NCBI RefSeq assembly: GCF_002929745.1
Contig: NZ_PJIQ01000004.1
Span: 233,124 to 297,123, forward strand
DNA from: Arthrobacter sp. B1805
GTDB taxonomy: Bacteria; Actinomycetota; Actinomycetes; Actinomycetales; Micrococcaceae
Length of the DNA: 64,000 nucleotides
Reading direction: 5' to 3'
The notes beneath the pieces were generated by a model. That model was not told the DNA's origin. It saw only the letters and a list, made by a program, of their open reading frames with translations, and made no database searches. Both the position numbers and the translations under genes were made by a program. The stretch's first letter is position 1; each line of letters starts with the position of its first letter. Shown here in pieces: positions 15,527-23,390 of the stretch.

Positions 15527-16685
15527 CGGTCATCTCCTTCCGAGGCTCCTCCAGGTACACCCGCTCCACGCGGTCACTGATCCGGGTGACCACCTCGTAG
15601 TTGATGGTCTGCGCGGCAGCTGCCCAGTCCTCGACGGCAGGAGAGTCCGCGCCGCCGAACAGCACGGCCCGCTTGCCGAGGGGGCTGTCCGCGGAACCGA
15701 CCAGGCCAGTCGTGCCGAAGTCGATCACGAGCTGATCCATCGCGATCCGCCCGACCACCGGATACATCCGGCCGCCCACCAGGACCGGCGCGCCGGTGGC
15801 GATGCGGGGAACGCCGTCGCCGTAGCCGACCGGGATGAGCCCGAGAGTGGTGGGTTTCTGGGTGCGGTAGGCGTAGCCGTAGGAGACTCCCTGCCCCGCC
15901 GGAACTTCCTTGCAGTTCGAGACAGTGGTGCTGAAGGTCATCACCGGCTGCAGACCGAGATCGGCAGAGCCCTGGTCGGAGAAGGGCGAGAGTCCGTAGA
16001 TACCGAGGCCCACGCGCACGAGGTCGAAGTGGCAGTCGGGTCGCGAGAAGGTCGCAGGGGTGTTGGCCAGGTGACGGACCTCGACGTCGATCCCCGCGTT
16101 CTCCGCGGCGGCAACCGCCTCGCGGAATGCCTGTACCTGGAGGTCGGTCTCGGTTCGCGCGGGCTCGTCGGCCACCGCGAGGTGGGAGAAGATGCCGACG
16201 ACGCGGATCAGCCCTTCCTCCTGGTATTCGACCGCCCTGCTGAGCAGGGCATCCCACTGGTCCGGCGGGCAGCCGTTGCGGCCGAGCCCTGTGTCGATCT
16301 TGAGGTGCACGATCGCGGGCCGTTCCAGTTCACGCGCGGCGGCGACGACGTGCTCCAGTTCCCACCCGGAGATGCCCAGGTCCAGCCCGTGTTCGACGCC
16401 GGCCGTGAAATCGGTGCCGGCGGTGTGGAGCCAGGCGAGGATGGGCGCTTCGACCCCGGCTCTCCGCAGCTCGACGCCTTCGCTGACGTGGGCGACGCCG
16501 AGCCAGGCCGCGCCTGCCTCGAGCGCGGCGCGTGCCACCGGGATCGCACCGTGGCCGTAGGCGTTGGCCTTCACGACGGCCATGACGCGGGCAGGGTGGG
16601 CGACGTCCCGCAGGTGCCGGATGTTGTGCCGCAGGGCGTCGAGGTTGATCTCTGCAGCACGTTCGGAGGAAGTCACCCGCCCCAT
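15510..16685 (-). CDS. alr: Alanine racemase
   Basis: 391-aa fold-type III PLP enzyme that interconverts L- and D-alanine for peptidoglycan. The PLP lysine is Lys39 in VMAVVKANAYGHGAIPVARA. The second catalytic residue, a tyrosine, lies in SYGYAYRTQ, followed by LGLIPVGYGDGVPR. VGRIAMDQLVID is also conserved. It is the first gene of the overlapping alr-tsaE-tsaB-rimI-tsaD operon. ATG 16685 is used; an in-frame GTG three codons later is also possible. Confidence 0.95.
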   Translation of the reverse strand: MGRVTSSERAAEINLDALRHNIRHLRDVAHPARVMAVVKANAYGHGAIPVARAALEAGAAWLGVAHVSEGVELRRAGVEAPILAWLHTAGTDFTAGVEHGLDLGISGWELEHVVAAARELERPAIVHLKIDTGLGRNGCPPDQWDALLSRAVEYQEEGLIRVVGIFSHLAVADEPARTETDLQVQAFREAVAAAENAGIDVEVRHLANTPATFSRPDCHFDLVRVGLGIYGLSPFSDQGSADLGLQPVMTFSTTVSNCKEVPAGQGVSYGYAYRTQKPTTLGLIPVGYGDGVPRIATGAPVLVGGRMYPVVGRIAMDQLVIDFGTTGLVGSADSPLGKRAVLFGGADSPAVEDWAAAAQTINYEVVTRISDRVERVYLEEPRKEMTDDGAA

Positions 16686-16798
16686 TCTGCCAGTTGCGGG
16701 CCATGCCCACCCGTCCTCGCACGTCGGGGAATCGACCTGGCGGACCCCGGCGACGTGGTGATCGCGTTGTGTCGGTGGCGAGCGGCAGGATCGACGGC

Positions 16799-17377
16799 GT
16801 GATCCACGAACTGCAGGGTGATGGGCGGTGCGGGCTCGACGGTGAGGGGGGCGTGCCCTGCGCCCGGCCCGTCGACGGTACCCCTGTGCCGCTGTGCCCA
16901 GGTCACCTGGCCACCGTCATCGAATGGGCTGAAGCCGAGTTCGGTATCACCGATGTGCTGCCGGCGGCCTGCCCAGCCTGCGGATCGAGGATCGGTGTGC
17001 GATACCCCTCCGGCTGGGTCTGCGCAGCGTGCGAGTGGCGACTCGGTGACGCCCTGGACGACGGCCTTCCTGCGCCCCGGGTCGACGTCGTCTACTACAT
17101 CCGGTTCAGGGACCGCATCAAGATCGGCACGACGGCGAACCCTCGCCAGCGGCTCGCCCGGCTCTGGCACGACGACCTGCTCGCCTTCGAGCAGGGCGAT
17201 CGGCTGACGGAGCGCCGTCGGCACCAGGAATTTGCGGCGTGGCGGCTCGACCGCTCGGAGTGGTTCTCGGCGTCACCAGCACTCGAGGCTCACGTGGCCC
17301 GGCTTGCGGCCGGCGTCGAGGATCCCTGGGCGCGCTACGCGCGATGGCTCGGCGAGGCGGCAGCGCGGAGGGGATGA
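16799..17377 (+). CDS. Zinc-ribbon protein with C-terminal GIY-YIG/T5orf172-like nuclease domain
   Basis: 192-aa protein from GTG 16799 (AGGA 8 nt upstream; longer starts would run into the alr promoter). Residues 1-85 have cysteines arranged as metal-binding sites (CGLDGEGGVPCARP, LCPGH, CPACGS, CAAC). Residues about 100-175 read VYYIRFRDRIKIGTTANPRQRL, with EFAAWRLDRSEWF later. This is the GIY-YIG superfamily pattern as found in T5orf172/Mug113-type proteins of actinobacteria and their phages. The YIG-like strand, the arginine and the glutamate needed for catalysis appear present. It is a stand-alone gene divergent from alr. It could be a domesticated phage or mobile-element nuclease; no partner methylase is visible. 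Confidence 0.6.
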   Translation: MIHELQGDGRCGLDGEGGVPCARPVDGTPVPLCPGHLATVIEWAEAEFGITDVLPAACPACGSRIGVRYPSGWVCAACEWRLGDALDDGLPAPRVDVVYYIRFRDRIKIGTTANPRQRLARLWHDDLLAFEQGDRLTERRRHQEFAAWRLDRSEWFSASPALEAHVARLAAGVEDPWARYARWLGEAAARRG

Positions 17378-17471
17378 CCGGCGCTACCGGCCCCGCGGGC
17401 GGCCTCCAACCCCTTTCCGAGGCGCAGCGGAGGCCGGACGCCACCCCGCAGGGTGGATGCGGGTCCGAGAG

Positions 17472-17648
17472 TCAGCTGAGGTCCGCGATGAGCGCCGATG
17501 CCGCGCAGTCCCGGATGCCGTTGATGCCGGCGACAGCGGTGTCCTTGTCGTCATAGGGTTCGCTCGTCACCAGGGTGGCGCCGTCGTCCCCTGTCAGCCG
17601 GAACCTGAAGTGTTCCTCTTCACGGTAGAGCTCGAATCGTCCTGCCAC
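17472..17648 (-). CDS. DUF1508 (YegP-like) small protein
   Basis: 58-aa protein read directly from the minus strand. It starts GTG with AAGGAGGA four nt upstream. The sequence GRFELYREEEHFRFRLTG, followed by SEPYDDKDTAVAGINGIRD and CAASALIADLS, is a single DUF1508 unit: an FxxxxxxxxxFRFRL strand and a K-AA-GI-SVR-like helix. YegP of E. coli has two such units in tandem; single-unit versions are common in actinobacteria. The function is unknown; related proteins are linked to general stress and persistence. A weak CCACCC/GGGTGG hairpin (17441-17456) follows the stop. Confidence 0.8.
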   Translation of the reverse strand: MAGRFELYREEEHFRFRLTGDDGATLVTSEPYDDKDTAVAGINGIRDCAASALIADLS

Positions 17649-17782
17649 ACGGTCCTCCTTCGTCGAGAAGCGCTGCGCCCCTGCTGACTGCAGGCGGGTA
17701 ACGGAGACCCTTACGCCGACAGCGCCGTCACGCCCATGAAACCCGCTACCGTTTCCCGAAGCAACAGGAAATGTGACGCAGC

Positions 17783-17920
17783 GTGGCCTTGCAACCCGGC
17801 GCCGGGCTGTCGGCGCTCGCCGTTCCGCGCCGCGACCTCGATCCGTACCTCGCGATGGTGGAGGAGTTCGGTGCGCGTCGCGTGGTCGACCTCGGCTGCG
17901 GCACCGGCGCCGATCCGGTC
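17783..17920 (+). pseudogene. Truncated SAM-dependent methyltransferase (5' fragment)
   Basis: From GTG 17783 the frame reads LQPGAGLSALAVPRRDLDPY, LAMVEEFGARR and then VVDLGCGTGA, the N-terminus and motif I of a class I methyltransferase. Methyltransferase similarity ends right after motif I. The frame then passes into the antisense of the PfkB gene's 3' end (stop at 17919) without any further motif. AGGAAA lies about 14 nt upstream of the GTG. The gene has lost its 3' three quarters, most simply by a deletion or insertion that brought in the PfkB gene. Confidence 0.6.
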
Positions 17921-19055
17921 ACCGGTCGTTGGCCGGATCCCCCCGTGGCTCGGGCGGGCGCGACGACGGTGAGGCATCCGAGTGTCGTGCGATCGTCGCC
18001 GTCGCCCTTCGCACCGCCTCGATCGGGACATCGGACACCAGGTCTTCCAGGAAGGCGTATCGGCGCAGCCACTGCTTGCGGACACCGTCGCGCCCTGTGT
18101 TGACCCGATGCCACCAGTCCGCGATATCGCCCCAGCCGGGCGCAGCCAGCGAACCACCGACGTGCTGCACGGAGAGCGAGGCGCAGAGGTTCGCGAAGCT
18201 GAGCCGGTCCGCGAGCGGGAAGCCTGCGAGGTCCCCCATGACGAAGGCGGCCCCGAAGCAGTCGCCGGCTCCGGTCGGATCGAAGGCGGACACGGGCAGG
18301 GCAGGCACCCACTCCTCCTCCCCCGTGAGCGAGTCGATGGCCATCGCGCCCTGCTGTCCGACGGTCACCACGGCCACCGGCACGTGGTCGGCGAGCGAGT
18401 ACAGGGCGGCCCAGGGATCATCGGTCCGGGTATAGGCCATGGCCTCGGTCGCGTTGGGCATGAACGCGTAGAAGTGCTCCAGCGAGGCCAGCGTCTCGGG
18501 CGCCCACTCGCCCGCCGGATCCCAGCCCACGTCCCCGAAGAGCTTGGTGCCGCCGGCCGCGGCCGCGCGCGCCCACGCCTCCACCTCCTGCTCCACCCCG
18601 ACGACGGCGGCGCGGCACGACGGCGGCGTCCCGATCAGCTCGGAGGCACGCAGCGGCGACGGGTGGCCGTGCGTGACCATCGACCGGTCGTGGTGCACCG
18701 AGAGGGACACCGTGACGGGAGAATGCCACTGCCCGAACACCCGCGACCGCGAGAGGTCGACGTGCTCCTGGTCCTGCAGTACGTCCCAGTTGAACTGCCC
18801 GTACCCGTCGTCGCCGAAGGCTGCTGACAGCGTGGTCCGGAGTCCGAGACGGCTCGCAGCGATGGCCTGGTTGGCGATGCCGCCGGGGCTGGACCCCATG
18901 CCGTCGGTCCACACCTCCGTACCAGGAGACGGCAGCTGTTCGAGCCCTGTGAAGATGATGTCGAAGAACACCTGCCCTGCGAGCAGGAGGTCGAACTCCG
19001 GCCCGTCCGGACTGCGGGTGGCCGCCAGTGGATCGAAACGGTGCTGTTGGGACAT
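17919..19055 (-). CDS. PfkB-family carbohydrate kinase
   Basis: 378-aa ribokinase-type sugar kinase. It has LAGQVFFDIIF near the N-terminus, SSPGGIANQAIAASRLGL as the first PfkB signature, and DPTGAGDCFGAAFVMGDL as the second, where GAGD forms the anion hole and the Asp is the catalytic base. ATG 19055 is used; GTG 19064 adds three residues, and neither has a clear ribosome-binding site. It is divergent from the GH4 glycosidase with about 120 nt between starts, so the two may be co-regulated and kinase and glycosidase may act on the same sugar. The substrate is not deducible. Its 3' end abuts a truncated methyltransferase. Confidence 0.9.
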   Translation of the reverse strand: MSQQHRFDPLAATRSPDGPEFDLLLAGQVFFDIIFTGLEQLPSPGTEVWTDGMGSSPGGIANQAIAASRLGLRTTLSAAFGDDGYGQFNWDVLQDQEHVDLSRSRVFGQWHSPVTVSLSVHHDRSMVTHGHPSPLRASELIGTPPSCRAAVVGVEQEVEAWARAAAAGGTKLFGDVGWDPAGEWAPETLASLEHFYAFMPNATEAMAYTRTDDPWAALYSLADHVPVAVVTVGQQGAMAIDSLTGEEEWVPALPVSAFDPTGAGDCFGAAFVMGDLAGFPLADRLSFANLCASLSVQHVGGSLAAPGWGDIADWWHRVNTGRDGVRKQWLRRYAFLEDLVSDVPIEAVRRATATIARHSDASPSSRPPEPRGDPANDR

Positions 19056-19178
19056 GTACGGCACAATACTTGCAAGACCGCGGGATGCAGGTGCATCAGC
19101 CAGGACGATCAGTGCACCACGGTCACGACGGCGCCCCCGGCGGTCCGGAGTGCCACGACGACGGAAGCGGAGCGAGCC

Positions 19179-20549
19179 TTGCCATCATCGAGCGGACCCG
19201 GCGCCACCCTGGTCATCGTCGGCGGCGGAGGCTTCCGCGTTCCTCTGGTCCACCGGGCCCTGTCGGACGGGCCGTTCGCCGGGCTGGTGTCCGACGTCGT
19301 CCTGATGGACGCCCTGCCCGAACGGGCGCACGCCATCGCGCGTGTACTCGAAGCCCTCCCCGTGATGCATGGAAGGCCCTCGCCGTCCGTGCGCGTGGAC
19401 ACCCGGTTGGAGGACGCCCTGCCCGGAGCCGACATCGTGTTCGCAGCGGTGCGGAGCGGCGGAGCAGAGGGACGCATCCTCGACGAGCGGGTGGCACTGT
19501 CCGCCGGTCTGCTCGGGCAGGAGACCGTCGGCGCGGGCGGTATCTCCTACGCCCTGCGGTCCATCCCGGACATGATGCGGGTGGCCGGCGCGATGCGCGA
19601 GCTCGCCCCCGACGCGTGGCTGATCAACTTCACGAATCCGGCCGGCATGGTCACGGAGTCCCTCTCGACGGTCCTGGGCCCTAGAGTCATCGGGATCTGC
19701 GACTCGGCGTCGGGACTCGTGACGCGGGCCGCGCGCGCAGCCGGTGTGGACCTGCGCGGTTCCCTCGCCGGTGTCGACTACGTCGGCCTGAATCATCTGG
19801 GCTGGCTCCGCGGTCTCGGGGGTGCGGTGGACGACCACCTCCCGGCGCTCCTGGCCGATCCAGCCCGCCTCGCAGGGTTCGAGGAGGGACGCCTGTTCGG
19901 TCCGGATCTCCTCCGGATGCTCGGGGCCGTGCCCAACGAGTACCTCTTCTACTACTACTTCCACCGCGAAGCGCTTCTCTCCATCCGCGGCGCAGACAGG
20001 ACGCGCGGAGAGATTCTCCGGGACCAGCAGCAGGACCTCTATCCCCGACTGCTCGCCGCCGACGCGCCGCTCGCCGTCTGGGAGAACGCCCGACGCGAGC
20101 GGGAGTCCGGCTATCTCGCGGAGGCGCGCTCCGGGGATGAGGAGCGTGACGAGGCGGACCTCGCCGGCGGAGGGTACGAGCGTGTGGCCCTGCAGGTGAT
20201 GCGGGCACTTCTGACGGGACAGCGTGCGGAGCTGATCCTGAACCTCCGCAACGCATCGACCTTTCCCGAGCTCCCGGAGGACGCCGTCGTGGAGGTCCCC
20301 GCCGTCGTCGACTCGACCGGCGCGCGCCCTCTGCCGGCCGCCGCCCTGACCTCCCACCAACTGGGTCTCATGTCAGCCGTCAAGGCGGTGGAGCAGGACA
20401 CCATCCGCGCTGCGGTCCACGGCGACCGGGATGCGGCCCTCCGCGCCTTCGCCCTGCACCCCCTGATCGACTCGTTCCACTCGGCGGCCCAGGTCCTCAG
20501 GGGGTATGAGCAGGCGTTCCCTGCGCTGGGAGCGTCCTGGTCCGCTTGA
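19179..20549 (+). CDS. Glycoside hydrolase family 4 (6-phospho-glucosidase-like)
   Basis: 456-aa NAD+- and divalent-metal-dependent glycosidase. The Rossmann start is LVIVGGGGFRVPLVHRAL, followed by DALPGADIVFAAVRSGG, GGISYALRSIP and LINFTNPAGMVTESL. The metal-binding Cys motif reads GICDSASG, and the metal histidine is in VGLNHLGWLRG. GH4 subfamilies differ at the Cys motif; CDSAS is closest to actinobacterial 6-phospho-beta-glucosidase CDTP types, so the substrate is uncertain. Start TTG 19179 is inferred from GGAG upstream and from where homology begins; an ATG at 19041 would overlap the divergent PfkB gene. The 3' end overlaps the convergent aldolase gene by 53 nt. Confidence 0.85.
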   Translation: MPSSSGPGATLVIVGGGGFRVPLVHRALSDGPFAGLVSDVVLMDALPERAHAIARVLEALPVMHGRPSPSVRVDTRLEDALPGADIVFAAVRSGGAEGRILDERVALSAGLLGQETVGAGGISYALRSIPDMMRVAGAMRELAPDAWLINFTNPAGMVTESLSTVLGPRVIGICDSASGLVTRAARAAGVDLRGSLAGVDYVGLNHLGWLRGLGGAVDDHLPALLADPARLAGFEEGRLFGPDLLRMLGAVPNEYLFYYYFHREALLSIRGADRTRGEILRDQQQDLYPRLLAADAPLAVWENARRERESGYLAEARSGDEERDEADLAGGGYERVALQVMRALLTGQRAELILNLRNASTFPELPEDAVVEVPAVVDSTGARPLPAAALTSHQLGLMSAVKAVEQDTIRAAVHGDRDAALRAFALHPLIDSFHSAAQVLRGYEQAFPALGASWSA

Positions 20550-21339
20550 CGTCCTGGTCCGCGAACATCCTCTGCTGCAGGGTCTGCGCCCCGAGTTCCA
20601 GCAACGCTGTGTCGGTGGTCGCCGCAATCCATTGGAAGCCCGCCGCCGCCAGGAGTGCGGCGCGTTCGGGAGTGCCGGCATACGCACCGGCCGGAATGCC
20701 GGCGGCACTGCACGCCTGCACTATGCGCGGCAGCGGTGCGGTCCTCTCCCCGGCAGCGAGCAGGCCGTCGACGTCGGTGCCCAGCGCGAGCGACAGGTCG
20801 AACGGACCGACGAAGATCATGTCCACCCCCGGAGCTGCGGCAATGGCCTCGACGGCGTCGAGTGCGGCGGTCGTCTCGATCATCACCGAACACAGGGGAA
20901 CGGCGTGCGTGCCGCCGTCGGACCCGGGTCTGTGCACGGGCCGGCTCCCGTGCAGCGGCCCCCAGCTCCGCTCACCGTGGGGAGGGTAGCGACTTGCCGC
21001 GACCGCCTGGCGCGCGTCCGCCACGGTGCCGACGAGGGGGACGATGATCCCGTCCGCGCCGGCGTCCAGCGCCCTGCCGATCAACGCCGCATCATTGGCC
21101 GCCACCCGTACGAGCATGGGCGCGCCTCCGGGTGGTCTGCCTCCGAGGGAGTTCCTGAGCGACCGGTCGTCGAAGTGGCCGTGCTGCGCGTCGAGCCCCA
21201 CCCAACCGACGCCGCTCCGCCCCAGCTCGGTCGTCAGGCGGGGTTCGCCGAGCGTGGCCCAGGCACCGAGCAGCGGATCGTGTTCAGTAGCTCCGGACGT
21301 CATCCCCCATGATGCCCTCGCCCGGCGGCTCTCCGCCAT
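20497..21339 (-). CDS. HpcH/HpaI-family class II aldolase
   Basis: 280-aa TIM-barrel aldolase of the 2-keto-3-deoxy-sugar-acid / 4-hydroxy-2-oxoheptanedioate aldolase type. It shows LLGAWATLGEP, WVGLDAQHGHFDD (active-site base region), MLVRVAAND, DAGADGIIVPLVGTV, SVMIETTAALDAVEAIA (metal-binding Glu) and DMIFVGPFDLSLALG (metal-binding Asp region). ATG 21339 has GGAG 6 nt upstream; ATG 21303 is the alternative. It would cleave a 2-oxo acid to pyruvate plus an aldehyde. It overlaps the end of the convergent GH4 gene by 53 nt. Confidence 0.85.
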   Translation of the reverse strand: MAESRRARASWGMTSGATEHDPLLGAWATLGEPRLTTELGRSGVGWVGLDAQHGHFDDRSLRNSLGGRPPGGAPMLVRVAANDAALIGRALDAGADGIIVPLVGTVADARQAVAASRYPPHGERSWGPLHGSRPVHRPGSDGGTHAVPLCSVMIETTAALDAVEAIAAAPGVDMIFVGPFDLSLALGTDVDGLLAAGERTAPLPRIVQACSAAGIPAGAYAGTPERAALLAAAGFQWIAATTDTALLELGAQTLQQRMFADQDVKRTRTLPAQGTPAHTP

Positions 21340-21373
21340 GGTCCACTCCGATGTCACTCCCTCCTGCTGCTGC

Positions 21374-21883
21374 CTACAGGACGCGGTGCATGATGTAGAG
21401 GGCGGTCGGTCCCGCCGTCGGATGGACGAAGGCGCCGGGCACCGTGCCGACGATGGCGAACCCGAGCGACACCCACAGCGCGACCGCCCGCTCATTCGTC
21501 TGGACGACGGCGTTGAACTGCATAGCCGAGTAGCCCGCGGCCCGTGCTTCTTCCATGACGTGGGCTGCCAGGGCCCTGCCGATTCCCCTGCCGCCGGCCT
21601 CGGCGGCGACGAGGAAGGACGCGTTGGACACATGTGAGCCATTGCCTCCGCGGTTGGCGTGCAACTGGGCCGTTCCCACCACGCGGTCGGTCTCACTGTC
21701 CACGACCACGAAGACGGTCAGCGTGGGATCGGGCCCCGAGGCGCCGGGGAGCCACTCGCGCCGGCCTGCGTCCTCGTCCATCGACATGTCCCAGCAGTAG
21801 GTCTCCCCCGCCCTGGCCACCGGCTCCATGATGGACCAGATGGCGGGCCAGTCGTCTGCCTGCGCCGTCCGGAACGCCAGCAT
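21374..21883 (-). CDS. GNAT family N-acetyltransferase
   Basis: 169-aa acetyltransferase with VVGTAQLHANRGGNGSHVSN, then FLVAAEAGGRGIGRALAAHV (acetyl-CoA loop) and AMQFNAVVQTNERAVALWVS. The C-terminal FVHPTAGPTALYIMHRVL resembles phosphinothricin-type N-acetyltransferases. Its ATG overlaps by one base the stop of a 29-codon upstream frame (TGATG), so it is probably translated by coupling. The substrate is unknown. Confidence 0.85.
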   Translation of the reverse strand: MLAFRTAQADDWPAIWSIMEPVARAGETYCWDMSMDEDAGRREWLPGASGPDPTLTVFVVVDSETDRVVGTAQLHANRGGNGSHVSNASFLVAAEAGGRGIGRALAAHVMEEARAAGYSAMQFNAVVQTNERAVALWVSLGFAIVGTVPGAFVHPTAGPTALYIMHRVL

Positions 21884-21972
21884 CAGGCGTCCACGGCTCG
21901 GGCCCAGTGGCCGGTGTCGGCGCCGACCGCGAATCCGTCGATCGCCTGCAGTTCGCCGGAGTGGTAGGTCAT
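21883..21972 (-). CDS. 29-aa reading frame coupled to the GNAT gene
   Basis: Starts ATG 21972 with AGGAA close upstream and ends TGA overlapping the GNAT ATG (TGATG). The peptide MTYHSGELQAIDGFAVG and a short tail resembles only the first residues of pyridoxamine-phosphate-oxidase-like proteins (TYHxGEL). It may be a remnant kept as a translational leader. Function unknown. Confidence 0.35.
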   Translation of the reverse strand: MTYHSGELQAIDGFAVGADTGHWARAVDA

Positions 21973-22026
21973 TTCCTCATCCTAGGCGAGGCGGAACGAT
22001 CGGACGCGGACTCACGAAGCCACTGT

Positions 22027-23232
22027 CTACTGGATTCGAAGATGGCCCGACGGCGGCTCCGCCGAGGAAGCGGGCCCCTCACCGGCAGGGCGTATGGCCC
22101 GCATCGACTTGTCCCGGCCGCTGGCCTTGGCCGCATAGAGCGCCTGGTCCGCCGCGGCGATCACGGCATCGATGTCGTAGGCACCGGGACCGAGCGTAGC
22201 GATACCGTAGCTGACGGTCGGCATCTCGAACCCGCCCGGCACCGAGTGTCCACGAAGCGCCATGCTGACGTCGCGGGTGATGTCCTCACTTCTGGCGACC
22301 GACGCACCGGGAAGAAGGAAGATGAATTCCTCGCCGCCGTAGCGCCCCACGAGGTCGGTGGACCGTACGGTCTCGATGCACGCCGCCGCGAATGCTTTCA
22401 GCACGGCGTCCCCCGCTGCGTGGCCGTGGGTGTCGTTGACCGACTTGAAGAAGTCGAGATCGGCCAGGATCAGCGTGCCGCGGGACTCGGTCCTGGCGAG
22501 ACGGTCGGCCTGCACGAGCGCGAGGTCGAGGAATCCTGAACGGTTGAGGAGCCCGGTCAGGGAGTCCCTGTCCGCCCGGGCCCGAAGATCGGTAGCGATC
22601 TGCTCAGCGCTGAGGGCGGCGGCGCTGAAGGCGACGACCACGAGCAGGAGCATCATCACGAGCGTCGTGATCTCCGAGCCGAAGTAGGTGGTGAAGACAT
22701 AGCCGTCCTGGCCGCCCGCCACGAAGGCCAGGCCGCGCGCCAGGTAGAGGACCGACACGAAGGCGGCTGCGACGGCCAGGGGCATCTGCACCCTGCTGTA
22801 GCTGCTGGGCAGGCGCCACAATTCCCAGGCGGCCAGACCGATGGTCAGGGACATCATGCCGAGGAACACCGGCCCGCCCGACCAGGTGTTGGTGGCCGGA
22901 CTGTCGACTGCCGAGGCCAGCAGCGTGATGAGGGGCGCCGCAGAGAGCTGCAGCCAGGCAGGCTCCCGGGTGCGCAGGGTCCGCGCCCCGGCCCAGACGC
23001 TGACCGCACCCACGACGATGAGCGTGTTGGCCATCGGATTGGCCCACGCCTGATGGACCGTGCCGTCCAGCAGATAGCCCCAGGATCCCGTGAAGAAGAA
23101 CGCGACGGCCGCGCACCACCACGCGCTGTAGGCGGACCGTGTCTGGCGGAACGAGACCGTGTAGAACAGCGCGAAGAGAGTCACGGCGATCGCGCCGAAT
23201 GCTACCCGCAGTGTCGCTAGGTCCAGATTCAT
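22027..23232 (-). CDS. Membrane-bound diguanylate cyclase (GGDEF)
   Basis: 401-aa protein. About six or seven hydrophobic helices fill residues 1-210. A short linker (SAEQIATDLRARADRDSLTG) leads into the GGDEF domain at 221-385. The active-site signature is GGEEF (299-303) in GRYGGEEFIFLLP. The metal and substrate residues LILADLDFFKSVNDTHGH are intact. An RxxD product-inhibition I-site (RSTD, 290-293) precedes it. The enzyme should make cyclic di-GMP from two GTP with feedback inhibition. No EAL domain is attached. ATG 23232 has AGGAAG upstream. It follows treZ on the same strand but is separated by 158 nt with a hairpin. Confidence 0.92.
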   Translation of the reverse strand: MNLDLATLRVAFGAIAVTLFALFYTVSFRQTRSAYSAWWCAAVAFFFTGSWGYLLDGTVHQAWANPMANTLIVVGAVSVWAGARTLRTREPAWLQLSAAPLITLLASAVDSPATNTWSGGPVFLGMMSLTIGLAAWELWRLPSSYSRVQMPLAVAAAFVSVLYLARGLAFVAGGQDGYVFTTYFGSEITTLVMMLLLVVVAFSAAALSAEQIATDLRARADRDSLTGLLNRSGFLDLALVQADRLARTESRGTLILADLDFFKSVNDTHGHAAGDAVLKAFAAACIETVRSTDLVGRYGGEEFIFLLPGASVARSEDITRDVSMALRGHSVPGGFEMPTVSYGIATLGPGAYDIDAVIAAADQALYAAKASGRDKSMRAIRPAGEGPASSAEPPSGHLRIQ

Positions 23233-23287
23233 GGTCTTCCTGCCGCCTCGTGCTTCCGGTGTCCCGTCACTCGCTCGGCGTCAGGAT

Positions 23288-23309
23288 CGGCCTTCCCCCC
23301 GGAAGGATC
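23288..23309 (-). terminator. Hairpin after treZ
   Basis: CCTTCC-CCCC-GGAAGG (23291-23306), extended by GATC-like flanks, lies 85 nt beyond the treZ stop and before the GGDEF gene. No T-run is seen, so this is a weak call for the end of the glgX-treY-treZ transcript. Confidence 0.4.
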
Positions 23310-23390
23310 TCCAGCCCAGTATGCCGCAGGGGTCCGACTCTCCGACCTGTTGGCAGACCACTCCTGCCGAAACCCTTGCAGAGTCCTGAC

